Counted from the first letter of the stretch, positions 1 through 10,047 are shown. The stretch is DNA of 64,000 nt from Dactylis glomerata (GCA_007115705.1 QXEO01000237.1:2294108-2358107), one strand, 5' to 3'. Made by a program: numbers and translations. The notes: a model not told the origin generated them from the letters alone.

Positions 1-59
1 GCGACTTTCGGTCCTGCATGGCTAAGTGCTGATGATATTCATTGTTTGTGAAATGGTAG

Positions 60-671
60 GCTACTTTCGAGGCGGCCTTCGATGCGGCTCATGAGCAATA
101 TCAGGAGGCCTTTCGGCAGCACCAGCAGGAGAATGCGGCCTACATGGCGTATCTACATGTAAGTCTGAACCTTTCTTTTTGAAAAATGACAAGTCCCACT
201 TCCCCTAGTTTGAAAAAGATGACAAGTCCCACGTCTAAACTATCTTGCAGGCGTCGATGATGGCTATGCGATCTGGAGCGAGTTTCGATGTAGGGGAGCA
301 GCCTCCTCCCATACCGGGGCCGGCGCCATTGATGCCGTCGAGGGAGACTTTCGCCAGGACCTACTACGCATCGACGGCGGTAAGTTCTTTTTGCCAAACC
401 AATGGTTTCCGCTTTTCTTTGCCTCGCAAGTTGCTAACATCTAGGGAACATGTAGGGAATGGCAGCTTCCGCTGCCTCGCGGGGTGGGCGTCAGATCACA
501 CCGGTCCATCCCGATGGTCCTTCTCCTGGCCGTTCTCGTGGTGCTACTCCTACTGGTACTTCTCCTGGCGGTTCTTCTGCAGCTTCTACTGGGCGTAATT
601 TTGCAGAACATCGGCAACCTACTTTCACTAGGGGAGATCTCGGGTTCACCCCGACCCCGTCTCCAGAGTAG
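60..671 (+). CDS. C-terminal exons of a CACTA element protein (three exons)
   Basis: Three exons, all in phase 0, are supported by splice signals: 60-158, 251-379 and 456-671. Donors are GTAAGT (159) and GTAAG (380); acceptors end TAG, TTGCAG and TGTAG. The first exon encodes a glutamine/alanine-rich helix (EAAFDAAHEQYQEAF...). The second is Met/Pro-rich with PPPIPGPAP. The third is Gly/Ser/Pro/Thr-rich and ends in the stop at 669-671. Such low-complexity tails follow the second protein of plant CACTA elements. I see no catalytic domain, so this is only the tail of a longer protein that begins left of the window. No in-frame stop is present, so the copy may be fairly recent. Confidence 0.6.
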
Positions 672-708
672 TATGGATTTCCGCCTTGAGATACTATGTG
701 TGTCGCTA

Positions 709-796
709 CTTGCATGTCGATACTTCCGTGTTGGTACTTGTGTGTTGGTACTCTCGAGATACTATGTCGATACTTCCGTGTTGATACTTGTGTGTT
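709..796 (+). repeat. Short tandem repeat in the CACTA 3' untranslated region
   Basis: A unit containing GTCGATACTTCCGTGTTG and ACTTGTGTGTT is repeated twice with a degenerate partial copy between. It lies just past the element stop codon. No function is evident. Confidence 0.6.
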
Positions 797-955
797 TCAC
801 TTGCGTGTCGCGACTTGATCATCTATGAATTTATATATATATATTTGTGTATGGCACTTGCAATGAATTTATGTGTATGGCATGTATAAATTTATATGTA
901 TTTCTGTGTATTTGCACTGTCCAAAACAGCAAAACTGCAAATAAAAAAAAACTGT

Positions 956-1470
956 GCACCTATACGCCGAGGGCAATGCCGTCGGCGTAGAGGGTGCAGT
1001 ATGCCCAATTGGCAAGGCCTATGCCGAGGGCATAGCCGTCGGCGTACAGCCCCCCTACGCCGAGGGTCAGGCCGTCGGCGTATAGCCTGTCTGGTGGGAG
1101 ACCGAGGTGGTGCCACGTCACCCCTACGCCGAGGGTCAGGCCGTCGGCGTCTTCCCTAGCTCGGACTGCCGAGCAGCAGCCACGTGTCCACCTACGCCGA
1201 GGGGTTTGCCGTCGGCGTTGCAACGACGCCGTTTCCTTCTGCCGTCCGTCCACAGAGCTACGCCGACGGTCCAGACGCCGAGAGCCACCTGCCTGCCGTC
1301 GGCGTTTAGCTCCTACGCCGAAGGCCGTCTGTACGCCGACGGTCACAGGTCTTCCGCCGAGGGAGGTCTACGCCGAGGCCATACGCCGAGGGCAGCCCTC
1401 GGCGTATGATACGCCGACGGCAATGCTCTGTACGCCGAGGGTCGAAAGCCGTCGGCGTCTTGCTTGATTC
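956..1470. repeat. CACTA subterminal repeat array (TACGCCGAGG / GCCGTCGGCGTA)
   Basis: Motifs of the type TACGCCGAGGG and GCCGTCGGCGTA occur many times in both orientations, often paired into short inverted repeats. They stop about 8 bp before the terminal CTGTAGTG. In En/Spm-type elements such arrays bind the element-encoded DNA-binding protein and are needed for excision; that role is inferred here from position and density. The irregular spacing and bidirectional units separate it from a satellite or CRISPR array. Confidence 0.85.
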
Positions 1471-1478
1471 CTGTAGTG

Positions 1479-1540
1479 GCACCAGCTTCCACAACGAGGC
1501 AGGTCGTCACGACGGCGGAAAGAACGCGATTTTTTTTAAT
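1479..1540. other. Unassigned sequence between the CACTA end and the Mutator-like element
   Basis: This 62-bp stretch ends with TTTTTTAAT (1532-1540), the left 9-bp target duplication of the element at 1541-4015. It was contiguous with 4016 onward before that insertion. Confidence 0.7.
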
Positions 1541-1716
1541 GGGAAAATTGGTTATTTACCCAAAAATTCATCAACCTTGGATCATCTACCGAAAGTTGAG
1601 TGTTCATTGGTTAAATACCCAATTAAGACTTGAAAGTAAAAAAGAATTTCAACAGGACCCTAATTAGAGTTGGTCACGAATACAGTCGGTGGATCAGCTT
1701 TAATCATTCAGATCGA
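1541..1716 (+). repeat. Left terminal inverted repeat of the Mutator-like element
   Basis: It matches the reverse complement of about 3855-4015 with scattered mismatches and small indels. Shared blocks include GGGAAAATTGGTT, CCTTGGATCATC, CCCTAATTAGAGTTGGTC and GGTGGATCAGCT. Confidence 0.85.
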
Positions 1717-1973
1717 ACCCATCTCTCGACCAGTTGGAAGTGCGCCTCGATTCAGCGCCGCTCTCGGTGGCAGATCAATCACCTCGACTTCCACAATCCA
1801 CCATTGAGAGACGCCTTGCAGCCGTTGCCGTCCGCCTGAACTTCCCACCACCGTGCGCCCATACGTCCTGATCCCATCTTACTTCTGCTATTTCTGATGA
1901 TGCTGTACGGCCAGGCAAGTAATTCCCAACAATTAATTGGCTAGTCTGAGGTAACTGCGGACCTGATTCATAT

Positions 1974-3399
1974 ATATATTTTTTAAACAGAAGGCACAAG
2001 TGCCCGGCTTTAAATTAATAAAGCCACAACGGCTAAAGATATAAGATGCTGAAAGAACAGCTTACAAGACACCAACGCACACACGCAAACAAAAAGTACA
2101 CAAGACACACAGCTTGAGCGCCGAAGTCCTCATCCACCAAGCGGAGACGCACCAGAACATCAACGGAAATTGCAACCTGGAGGAAGCTCGTCGTCGTTAA
2201 GATCAGCCCACACAAACTCCAAGGGCAGAATGCCGTGTTCCGTCTCCGAAGCCAAAGAGGAGCCCCTGCTCCCCTCGCCCTGGGTCGGAGGGCGCCGTAC
2301 CGTCGGTCGGAGTCGCTCACCCTAGAGCTCGAACGGAAAACAGAGACATTGAAGCCAGGGAGCACAGATCAAGCAAGATCATCAAGAACAACAAAGACCG
2401 CCACCAAAACAACTCCACCACTAGGCCTGGGAGCCCGCTTGATCTGACGTAAGCGTCTGGTGCCACGAAGGAGCAGCAGGACAAACAAGATAAGGCACCC
2501 TCGCCGGAGAACCGAGGAAGACACCATGAGACCAGCCACTGCCACCAACCGAAATTGGATCAACACAACGCTGCCCCCCTACACCCAAAGCGGCGCCTCC
2601 AAGAAGGACACCACGCCAATGGCGTAGCCGCCGCCCATTCCAAGAGGAATTGGGTTTTCACCCGGGTATCAAGAGGACGGAAGGAGGGAGGGAAACCTCG
2701 ACGGTGCCTCCAACAAGGACGCAGATGCCCGCAGGCATCGCCACCATCGTGACCAACCGGCCAGGGATTTCTCCCGGAGACCCCAGTCCCCCGACCCACC
2801 GTGACCCACCTAGCCAAGCTCCGGCAGCCAGGCAAGGCCACGGATCTGACAGGCGAAAGAAGACCTTCAGATCTGACGCGCGCAACGCCGGAGAGCAAAG
2901 CACGCCGAACCAGCACCACTACCGAGCCGCTGCCCGCACAGCCGGGGACGGTAGTCAACATCCACACGACCGCCGCCCTGCCGCAGAGTCGGCGCCGCCC
3001 GCCTTCCCAGGGCCGCCGCCCTGGCCTCCAGAAACCCCCCACCGAGGAAGCCACCGGGAAAACCTCCCTTTGCCTGAGGCCGCTCCAACGGAGGAAGCCA
3101 GAGGGACAGAGAAGCTTACCGTACCGCCGCCTCAGCGATGGCCGAACCCAGCGCAGAGATCTCCCTCCAGAACGCCGCGCAGGGAGCCGAGGGGCCAGAT
3201 CCCCGCCGCCCCCTTCACCGGCGTCGCGAGCTTCGTCTGCAGCGCCTCCGGGGGCGACGAGGAGGGGGGGAGGCGGGAGGGGGGGGGGGGGGGCGGCGGC
3301 GGGGCGGACTAGGGTTTCGCCCCCTCGGTCGCCTGGAGGGGCGACGCGAGGGGAACCCTTTCTAGTCTTCTTGCCTCCGCCAGCTTGATTCTTGCACTT
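1974..3399 (-). mobile_element. Small LINE-type retroposon, antisense, internally deleted, with 12-bp target duplication
   Basis: A perfect 12-bp direct repeat CCTGATTCATAT flanks the insert (1962-1973 and 3400-3411). Read on the minus strand it begins GC-rich, with a GGCGACCGAGGGGGCGAAACCC stretch split around a poly-C tract, and ends with GCTTTATTAATTTAAAGCC before an A/T-rich tail. This resembles 3' ends I know from grass LINEs. At about 1.4 kb it is far too short for a full LINE and I find no reverse transcriptase or endonuclease. The 164-codon minus-strand frame at 2560-3054 may be a remnant of 5' leader or ORF1; I do not treat it as a gene. The duplication is certain, the LINE class likely. 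Confidence 0.7.
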
Positions 3400-3505
3400 C
3401 CTGATTCATATTTAGCTGTGGCCAAAACCTGTATGCATCAACATGTTAGGAGCAAGCGTGCGTCCCAGCTCTACATGAAGACGCTCCGGGGGACGCCGGT
3501 GAGCA

Positions 3506-3850
3506 GCACCGCAAAGCCTACAGCATCGTTGCCGCGAAAGCCGCCTGGAGTCTTGCGAGGCCACCGAACGCACTGCCAGCAAGCTGTCCCAGGACCTGAA
3601 ACATCCTGAAATCCTGCGGGCGACGTACAGCAGCTGCGTGGACATATACGGCATCACGCGCTTGGACATCAACGCCATGGGCGGCGCACTGAAGACCTGC
3701 AAGCTCGCGGGCCTCAGGCATGGCTGTGAGGTCGCCAACGCGCGGTCAATGTTGCGTGGATAAGTTGCGGCTTGTCTGACGGCGACGTGAGATTGCCGTT
3801 GCACAACATGGTCTTCGCAGACCTGGACATGAACATACTCGCTTGCTTCC
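3506..3850 (+). pseudogene. Captured host-gene fragment, possibly an invertase/pectin-methylesterase-inhibitor domain
   Basis: Inside the Mutator-like element, a helical coding-like stretch reads YSIVAAKAAWSLARPP in one frame. From 3575 it continues in another frame (ASKLSQDLKHPEILRATYSS, then CVDIY, LKTCKLAG, HGCEVANA) to a stop at 3761-3763. The Cys spacing, Ala/Leu-rich helices and the S/T-CVDIY pattern recall the four-helix plant invertase/pectin methylesterase inhibitor fold, which normally has four conserved Cys. This is recognition by eye and uncertain. The frame change and stop show it is not functional. Capture of host exons by Mutator-like elements is well known in grasses, which fits the location. 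Confidence 0.4.
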
Positions 3851-3854
3851 TGGG

Positions 3855-4015
3855 ATCTGATCGATTAGCTGATCCACCAAGACCAACTCTAATTAGGGTC
3901 GTGATGTAATTGTTTTGTTACTTTCAAGTTCTTATTGGGTATTAAACCAATGAATATTCAACTTTGGGTGATGATCCAAGGCTGATGAACTATTGGGTAA
4001 AAAACCAATTTTCCC
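3855..4015 (-). repeat. Right terminal inverted repeat of the Mutator-like element
   Basis: Inverted partner of 1541-1716. The outer end CCAATTTTCCC abuts the target duplication at 4016-4024. The inner boundary is approximate because similarity fades gradually. Confidence 0.85.
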
Positions 4016-4024
4016 TTTTTTAAT

Positions 4025-4889
4025 ATTACGAATTTTTTCCTAGGCGAACGTGATTAGTCCTTATCGCATACGGCGGACGAGATAGGTGAGATGGCTAGTG
4101 AGCCTGCTTCGGTCTGACGAGTCGTCACACTGGGCCCACACGAGTGGCTGTCGTCGCGTCAGCCGGGTATGACAAGGCCTTGTCGAGGAGGGCGGCCGCG
4201 ACAGGTTTGTTGTTTTGTTACGCACACCCCACTAGTGACCGAGTGGCCTATTTTAGGCAACGCGCACGTGATGACTCGATTTTTTGTTATTTTCAAATAT
4301 CTTTTATAGCGACACCGTTATTAAGGGAAGTCCTACCAAGATCGGATACTTATTTATTTCTTCCAAATCTTTTCGTTTGTTTTTCTTCAGAGTAATATTC
4401 TCAATATATTTATGAAGTAACATTTAGACTAATATAAAAATTGCGTGATACATCGGTATTATATACCACAAACTAAAATAAAGATATATGATTTGAGACA
4501 ACTAGAATTAAGATACAATTATAGTAGGGATAACTAAAGCTTGGTGACTATTTTGCCCTTAGTTGAAGCAGCTTTGTTGGCCTTGGTGGTAGGCATGAAG
4601 TCGTCATCATCGTCAATCTTTGACGTTGCAGGTCCCTTGCCCTTGCAAGCACCGCCCTTGGGCTTCGATGAGGCAGCTTTTTTGCACTTCGATGATGCAG
4701 CTTTCTTGGCCTTGGTGCTAGGCATGAAGATATCTTCATCTTTGTGTCGTGGTTTCGTCAATAGATCTGCCATAGGGGTAGTGTATGGCGGTATGTGGAA
4801 GGGGGTGAACACAGCGGAGCGATCCGGGATGGTGGTAGCACAAGTTTACGCAGCTTTAGATCCTGCAACGGTGGCGAGATCCTACGTGC
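4025..4889. other. Unassigned sequence between the Mutator-like element and the Tat Gypsy element
   Basis: I recognise no TE terminus here. The stretch is A/T-rich from 4270 to 4530. It contains one lysine-rich minus-strand frame (4534-4812) and a possible plus-strand TATA motif near 4905. It may be older intergenic DNA or a decayed element. The boundary with the Tat element on its right is not resolved. Confidence 0.4.
4534..4812 (-). CDS. Lysine/alanine-rich small ORF, hypothetical (92 aa)
   Basis: The frame carries an internal protein repeat: a module of type FMPxTKAxKAASxKxK occurs twice around an acidic DDDDD run, with further AASSK units between. The N-terminus includes PMADLLTKPRHKDED. 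Repetition at protein level suggests real coding ancestry. The basic AASxKxK pattern resembles the tail of a nucleic-acid-binding protein. I recognise no family. It could be a gene fragment or the tail of a transposon protein. No upstream exon or promoter is convincing. Confidence 0.3.
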   Translation of the reverse strand: MFTPFHIPPYTTPMADLLTKPRHKDEDIFMPSTKAKKAASSKCKKAASSKPKGGACKGKGPATSKIDDDDDFMPTTKANKAASTKGKIVTKL

Positions 4890-5590
4890 TGCTATAATTC
4901 ACTATATAGCAACAAGTGCTTGGTTATAATGATGAGATTGTCTGTAGCCTCGAGGGCACCTCCACGCAGGCTTATAAAGGCGCCATGGCATGGGCATCAC
5001 GGTGGTTACGGGGCGGATACAATATAGAGTCCTGGACTAAGTCCTACACGATGTCGTACGCTAGATGGCAAATCTGCCATAAGCCTATTCTAGGAATCCG
5101 CCATAAGCTCCTGCGTCCTCCAACCGCCATGTTCTTTCCAGCAACTGGGCCACCTGGTAGGCTATCCTCCATACCACCTTCTATGGGTCACCCTGGCTTG
5201 CTGGTTTAGGACTACGTCGCAGGTATACCTATTTGGTATATGTCCATAGCCCCCGGGGAACTTCAAGATCGCCATCTTCATCCGCCATAGCTCTTTTATT
5301 GTTTCTTGCATCTGGCTGGCGGATCTTGCTATTCCTCCTATCTTCAAGTCCCAATCCGCCATAGATAGCGGATTTTGCGATGTAGTTTCCGTTAGCAAGA
5401 TTCCTGGGATCTGTTAGATCTTACCACGGAATCCGCCGTAAATTTCGCCTTGTAGTTCCTTCTAGGGTAAGTTTCATGGTATAAGCACCATTGGTAAAGA
5501 TTACCGTTTTATCCGTGGACACGTGGCATCAATCTAGGGTTTTGAATCTGAGATGAGTGGTGAAGATGGCGGGCACGAATCTCGAGGCTG
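4890..5590 (-). other. Probable 3' LTR or terminal region of the Tat element
   Basis: This non-coding stretch sits where the 3' LTR should be. It contains repeated CCGCCATA motifs also found through the 3' region (for example 5079, 5098 and 5352) and a TATAAA motif near 4971. I could not find a matching second LTR or a duplication, so exact ends are open. Confidence 0.4.
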
Positions 5591-5597
5591 GGAGGCC

Positions 5598-5606
5598 TAT
5601 ATATAC
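5598..5606 (+). promoter_or_regulatory. TATA box for the antisense unit of the Tat element
   Basis: CTATATATACCCCC stands at 5598. It is followed about 30-40 bp later by a CT-rich leader (CACATCTCTCACCTGTCTCAC) of the kind seen at plant transcription starts. An ATG at 5803 begins an exon-like stretch with a stop two codons later. The placement, opposite to pol, suggests an independent promoter. Confidence 0.55.
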
Positions 5607-5639
5607 CCCCAGCGGTGAGCTCAGCCCATTCACATCTCT

Positions 5640-8600
5640 CACCTGTCTCACTTCAGCATCGCCTGAGAGCCAGAGAAATCTGACGAGTCGCCGGCCGGAC
5701 TTCCTTGTCGCCGGCGATCACGTCCCATCAACCTTCCGACCTGGATTCGCCATCCTCCTCCATAGAGGTTCTTGAAATCATCTCCGCCACCCCCTTAGCC
5801 GCCATGGATCCATAAGTATCATCTCACCAAGAGGACGTAGCTTCCCAAGACACCAAAAATCCCACAGTGGAACCTGCACAAGGTACAAATTCCGCTATCC
5901 CGGAACTTTCAGGAGGTAGTTGGAGCCCTTGTCATCACACTGAGGAAACTCTAACCGCCATGGAGCAAGAGGGGCTAATAGTGGCGAGAGAGATATCCAA
6001 GTGGTAGAACCCAGCGCCACCAAACCTGTACCTCAGAAAGGGGAAGTGGTGATGCTGAAGTCTCATATTGATCAGGGAATTAGCCTCCCGCCATCACATT
6101 TCTTGAAGAGCACATTGCTCCACTACAAACTACAGATTCACCACATTGCTCCCAACAACTTCACCATTCTAGCAGGATTTGTGGCACTTTGCGAAGGATA
6201 CTCGGGTGTATACCCACGCGGAGATTTGTTCCGCTTATACTTCAACATCCGCCATAATAGGGAGCAAAACGGAGATATTCGCAATTGCGGCTCAATCTCG
6301 TTTATCCCTCGCAGCGGGAAGACATACCCATACATCAAGCCACATGACTCTGCTAGAGGATGGTGGGGAAGTTTCTTCTTTCAAGCAAATCAGGTACCTC
6401 CCGAAAAGAAGTACGGGTTGAAATCCTTTGTTGATGGTCCTGCCAAAGAGCAAGATACTTGGGGAGTGATGGATGATTCCACCATTGGTGAAGAGTGCCA
6501 ACTCCTTTCTCGGCGGATCGCTAAGCTTTATTATAGCGGTCTCACTGGCATTGACACCATCCATAGCTGGTTATCACGGCGGATCCAGCCACTTCAGTAT
6601 CGGCCAACACTCATGTGCCAATATAGCAGAATTGATGATCCCCAACACTATTCTAAAGAAGAATTATCTCCTGAAGAAATCGAGCGCCAGATCCGCGGCA
6701 TCATCAAAATTGGTCGTGATGAGAAGCTGAAGCTGGAGATGCCGATGTATGAAAATGGTAGTTACCCAGAGGTAAGTGCTTCATGCATTCCGTCATCACC
6801 AGTTTTTCTCTGGATTGATCCTTTATACCTGCTCTCTTGCAGATCACTACACTTCCTCTGAGTTGGGTCATGTTGTTCGCTATCCGCGTCTTACAGATCT
6901 TACTGATGACAAAGAAGAGCCAACCTATTCTCCTATTAAATAGCGTAAGGCTCCATCGATGGCGGAAGAAACAGGACCTTCTTAGGAGGAATTTATAGCG
7001 GAAGATCCTGCAGCAGTTGTGCATCGCGGGGTTCAAGGTTCTGGCGGGCGTATGCGCGGTGTTGGTGGAAGGATTATTTCCAGCCATCCATCTCCTGCTC
7101 TACGCGAACAGTTAGAAACTGTTCCCGAATCTGCTGCCACTATCCAACAGCCCAAAAGAAAGAAAGTATGGCAGACTTGAACATTTCATCTGCTACCCTC
7201 GTTTCTCTTCTAACACCTTTACACAGGAGGAAGAAAGTTGCTGCTGAGAAGGTGCCTTTGAAGAAAAGAACTTCACCCGCTACCATTCCTCTAACTCCTG
7301 AAATCCCAATTCGCCATAATGCCCCCTCCACTTCTGCCCCAAAAAAGAGCGAAACGGCTGAAGCTTTAGCTAAGGATGTCACGCCTCATGTAACATTTGC
7401 TGAGGGCTCAGAAAGGGTCATTTATGGCAGAAGTTCCTCTTCAAAGGGGGATATGGCAGAGAGTGCTAAATGGAAGAAGCGGGGTGGACGCTCTCCTTCG
7501 TCTTGACACTTTACAGGAGGAAGCAAGCAATAACATTTCCTCTATTATGACAGCGTTTGTTCAGAGAACCGGAGTTGTGAAAGAGCTATGTATTCCCTGT
7601 AGCCCCCAAATGCTATGGCGGATTCTCATATAGAATCCAGCATAGTGCTCTTAGAGAAACTACTTAGAATTTCAGACCTGTAGCCCCCGAGCGCTATGGC
7701 GGATTTCAATCCAGCGTAGGGCTCTTAGAGAACTTAGGGATTTTTGCTGACTGTAGCCCCCGAGCGCTATGGCGAAAAATAGTCAGTCATAGAGGTCTTA
7801 GGGAACTATTGAATTAAAATGCGATGAGTAGCCCCCGAGCGCTATGGTGGATTCCAATCCGACATAGTGCTCTTAGAGAACTAACTTTTGAATCTGATGT
7901 GTAGCCCCCGAGTGCTTATGGTGGATTTGACATCCGGCATAGCACTCTAAGAGAACTAACATTGACTTTTGCAATACTTGACAGAATTACAAGAAAGTGG
8001 TTGACGACTTGGTCCAAGCCGTCAGCTCGCAGGAGAAGGAGCTGGCGGAGAAAAATTTGCTGGTAGCGGATCTGCAGGAGAAGCTTGTGCATAGCGGTAA
8101 TCTACCTTGCCTGTTTTTACTTTACTGTAAGTGTAGATACTTCGCCATCTGACAAAATTTGCTATTTCCGCCATGCAGATGCTACCAAGCTGGAAGCTAC
8201 TCTCGAGGGGGTGAGGAAGGGCCACGCTATTGCGATGGAGGAGTTAAACACTCAACTCTGGAAATCTCTAGCCACAAACTCCCTCCTCGAAGAGCAACTT
8301 AAGGACCAGCAGCGCATTAGCGAACAGAAGCAGAAGGAGATTGATGACCTCCGCCAAACTGCCATGTCCAACAAGAATCAGCTGAAGGGCTGTGGCGAGG
8401 TCATGGAGTATCTGTAGAAAATGCTGCTAGGTATAACTTGGCCTCCATCCTTTGTTTTGTTGCTATAACTCTGATTGAAGGGATGCTTGACATTTTTCCA
8501 CCATCTAGCTCAATTTGGCTAGGAGGAGACTGACACTGCCTCAGGCCTGCGCGCCGCCACTGACGCCGTTAAGGAGGAGCTGGATGGCCTCTTTGCCGCA

Positions 8601-9020
8601 GGACGTGGTGCGTGCGCAAGTCTGTAGATCACTGGGTCCTCCATGCTATCCGCCATCGAGCTAAAGGAGAAGCTCAATCTGGTGCCTAGACTGGTGGCTG
8701 ACTGGAAGAGGTCCGCTACTTGGGGTGGTGCGAGAACTGCACTGATGTTGGCCAAGGCCCATTATCCCGAGCTCAGCCTGGACTTGGTCACCTCCGGCAT
8801 ACCAGAGAGCAACGAGGATGGGACACCGGTGGACGAAGCCGCCATCCGGCAGAGCGTGCTGGGATACGACTAGCTATGTGCCATGGGCACACAGCTGGAT
8901 GTATACTACGAGGCATACGCTCTGCCAGAATCTCCAAGCCACGCGTCCGCATCCATCTCTGAAGCTGCAGATGCTGCTGATGGCGGCGACGGATCTACCT
9001 CCGCTGCTCATAAGTCTTGA
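5640..9020 (+). pseudogene. Spliced antisense ORF of the Tat element (putative gypsy-type transposon domain plus coiled coil), decayed
   Basis: Exons inferred from splice sites: about 5640-6771, 6843-7165, 7227-7589, 7985-8095, 8179-8430 and 8509-9020. Donors include GTAAGT at 6772, GTATGG at 7166 and GTAATC at 8096. The first exon encodes LPPSHFLKSTLLHYKLQIHH and later FVALCEGYSGVYPRGDLFRL, matching the Pfam-type 'putative gypsy type transposon' (Transposase_28) domain as I know it. Later exons give a charged coiled coil (LVQAVSSQEKELAEKNLLVA; EEQLKDQQRISEQKQKEI) and an acidic Ala/Ser-rich tail ending at 9018-9020. Stops at 6006, 8415-8417, 8519-8521 and 8871-8873 show decay. The function of this ORF in Tat elements is unknown. 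Exon limits are predictions. Confidence 0.6.
7590..7984 (+). repeat. Minisatellite of about 75-bp units filling one intron of the antisense unit
   Basis: Five degenerate units carry GTAGCCCCCGAGCGCTATGG followed by CGGATT, AATCC, and ATAGTGCTCTTAGAGAAC. They lie between a donor-like GTATTC (7590) and the acceptor TTGACAG (7984). Spacing varies from about 70 to 85 bp because the inter-unit spacers differ. The second to fifth units share the core almost exactly. Confidence 0.75.
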
Positions 9021-9653
9021 ACTTTGATCTGCAATATGGCAGAAAAACAATGCATCAATTCAGCCCCTGAGTGGCTCTGTAAGATAACTTATATGTGCTT
9101 GTACTGTGCCCAATCTACTTATGGCAGATTGGAGATGCTTTTGAACTTTTAGTTGCACAGTTTTATCAAGTCTTGAAGTGGTTTATGGCGAAAAAACTGC
9201 AAGGCTTATTTTTATGCAACTTGAGCAGTTTAACATGCAAAAAAACAACACTTTGAAAATTTTCATGTGTAGGACTATGCAATCCGCCATCCGGTTTTTT
9301 GTGCTTGAATTTTCGTGAGATGGCAAACTTTTGCACAAACAATCCTGTCAGGGTGACGACACTTAATAGCAGCCGTCCAGAACCCCAATGGATGGATGGC
9401 TTTAAAGTGCCAAAAAGTCACTACTCGGGAATCCACACAAAGAACATCAGATAGGAATTAAAACACAGATATGCTACGCAGACCGCCCATAGCGGATTTA
9501 AAAGACACAAGTGCATAGCACAATTGTGCAAAGGTTCCATATGATCTAAATGAACAATAAAGGAGGTAAAAGATTCAGAAATACTCAAGAGTGAACCATA
9601 TGCTTTATTTCATTGATCATACGGATATGCCTATTACATAGTCTAAACAGATG
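9021..9653. other. Non-coding spacer between the antisense unit and the pol end of the Tat element
   Basis: I see no ORF or recognisable signal here. GGCGGATT and GGCGAAAA fragments tie it to the rest of the Tat 3' region. The two convergent units end about 630 bp apart. Confidence 0.5.
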
Positions 9654-10047
9654 CTAAGTGTAGAAAGGATGTAGCTGTGCGATGTTCCATGACGGTCTAT
9701 CTCATCGTAGACATCATCAGGGTCTCTTCGTTTGCGCTTCTTACTAGGCCACTTATCTAGCTCATGAATATCAACGAGGTAGTAGGAGCCGTTCAGTAGA
9801 GCTTTGCTGATGACAAAGGGTCCTTCCCAAGGCGGGGATAACTTATGTGACGTCTGCTGCTTGAGGCGTAGCACCAGGTCCCCTTCTTTAAACGAGCGTT
9901 TATGAACTCGGCGGCTATGATAGCGGTAGAGATTCTGCTGGTAGATAGCGGATCGCTGGGCTGCTAGGTCTCTTTCCTCTTCGAGTAGGTCCACAGATAG
10001 TTGCCTGGACTTCTCTGCATCATCCTCCTTATAAGCCTCTACTCTTG
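9654..10047 (-). pseudogene. Tat Gypsy integrase C-terminal domain (end of pol)
   Basis: The frame reads VEAYKEDDAEKSRQL, a long helix, then FKEGDLVLRLKQ and PPWEGPFVISKALLNGSYYL, the GPF/Y-type chromatin or DNA-binding tail of Gypsy integrases. Near 9690 the main frame changes. In the neighbouring frame the tail WNIAQLHPFY followed by a stop at 9654-9656 fits the usual Tat end, so a small frameshift is likely. The left half of integrase lies about 9 kb away at 19010, separated by the insertions at 10048-18053 and 18064-19009. At the junction the codons for SPRVEAY become continuous if one copy of each duplication is ignored. Confidence 0.7.

Larger units (their letters stand above)
1..1478 (+). 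mobile_element. 3' part of a CACTA (En/Spm-type) DNA transposon
   Basis: The element runs in from the left edge and ends at 1478 in TTCCTGTAGTG, whose complement begins CACTACAGG, the CACTA hallmark terminus. Just inside lies a dense array of short subterminal motifs (956-1470), as expected for binding of the element's own protein. Three in-phase exons of an element protein (60-671) lie inside. The left terminus is outside the window, so the 3-bp target duplication cannot be checked. The class call is strong; the family is not named because only the 3' end is present. Confidence 0.85.
1541..4015. mobile_element. Mutator-like (Pack-MULE type) element with 9-bp target duplication
   Basis: The element begins GGGAAAATTGG and ends CCAATTTTCCC, and it is flanked by a perfect 9-bp direct repeat TTTTTTAAT (1532-1540 and 4016-4024). 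Long imperfect terminal inverted repeats of roughly 160-175 bp face each other (1541 to about 1716, and about 3855 to 4015). Long TIRs with 9-bp duplications define the Mutator superfamily. No transposase is visible. The interior holds a fragment that looks derived from a host gene (3510-3850) and a nested antisense LINE derivative (1974-3399). Without the LINE the element is only about 1.05 kb, a typical Pack-MULE size. Confidence 0.9.

Noticed and set aside
956..1470. Regular short repeats resembling a CRISPR or satellite array
   Set aside because: Units are bidirectional, unevenly spaced and end at a CACTA terminus, which identifies transposon subterminal repeats.
2560..3054. 164-codon minus-strand frame with Gly/Arg/Trp-rich sequence
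   Set aside because: It falls in the GC-rich 5' part of the LINE-type insert. Composition explains the open frame and no domain is visible.
3270..3302. Poly-G run as a possible G-quadruplex regulator
   Set aside because: It is in a decayed repeat with no nearby gene. A single homopolymer run in such DNA gives no support for function.
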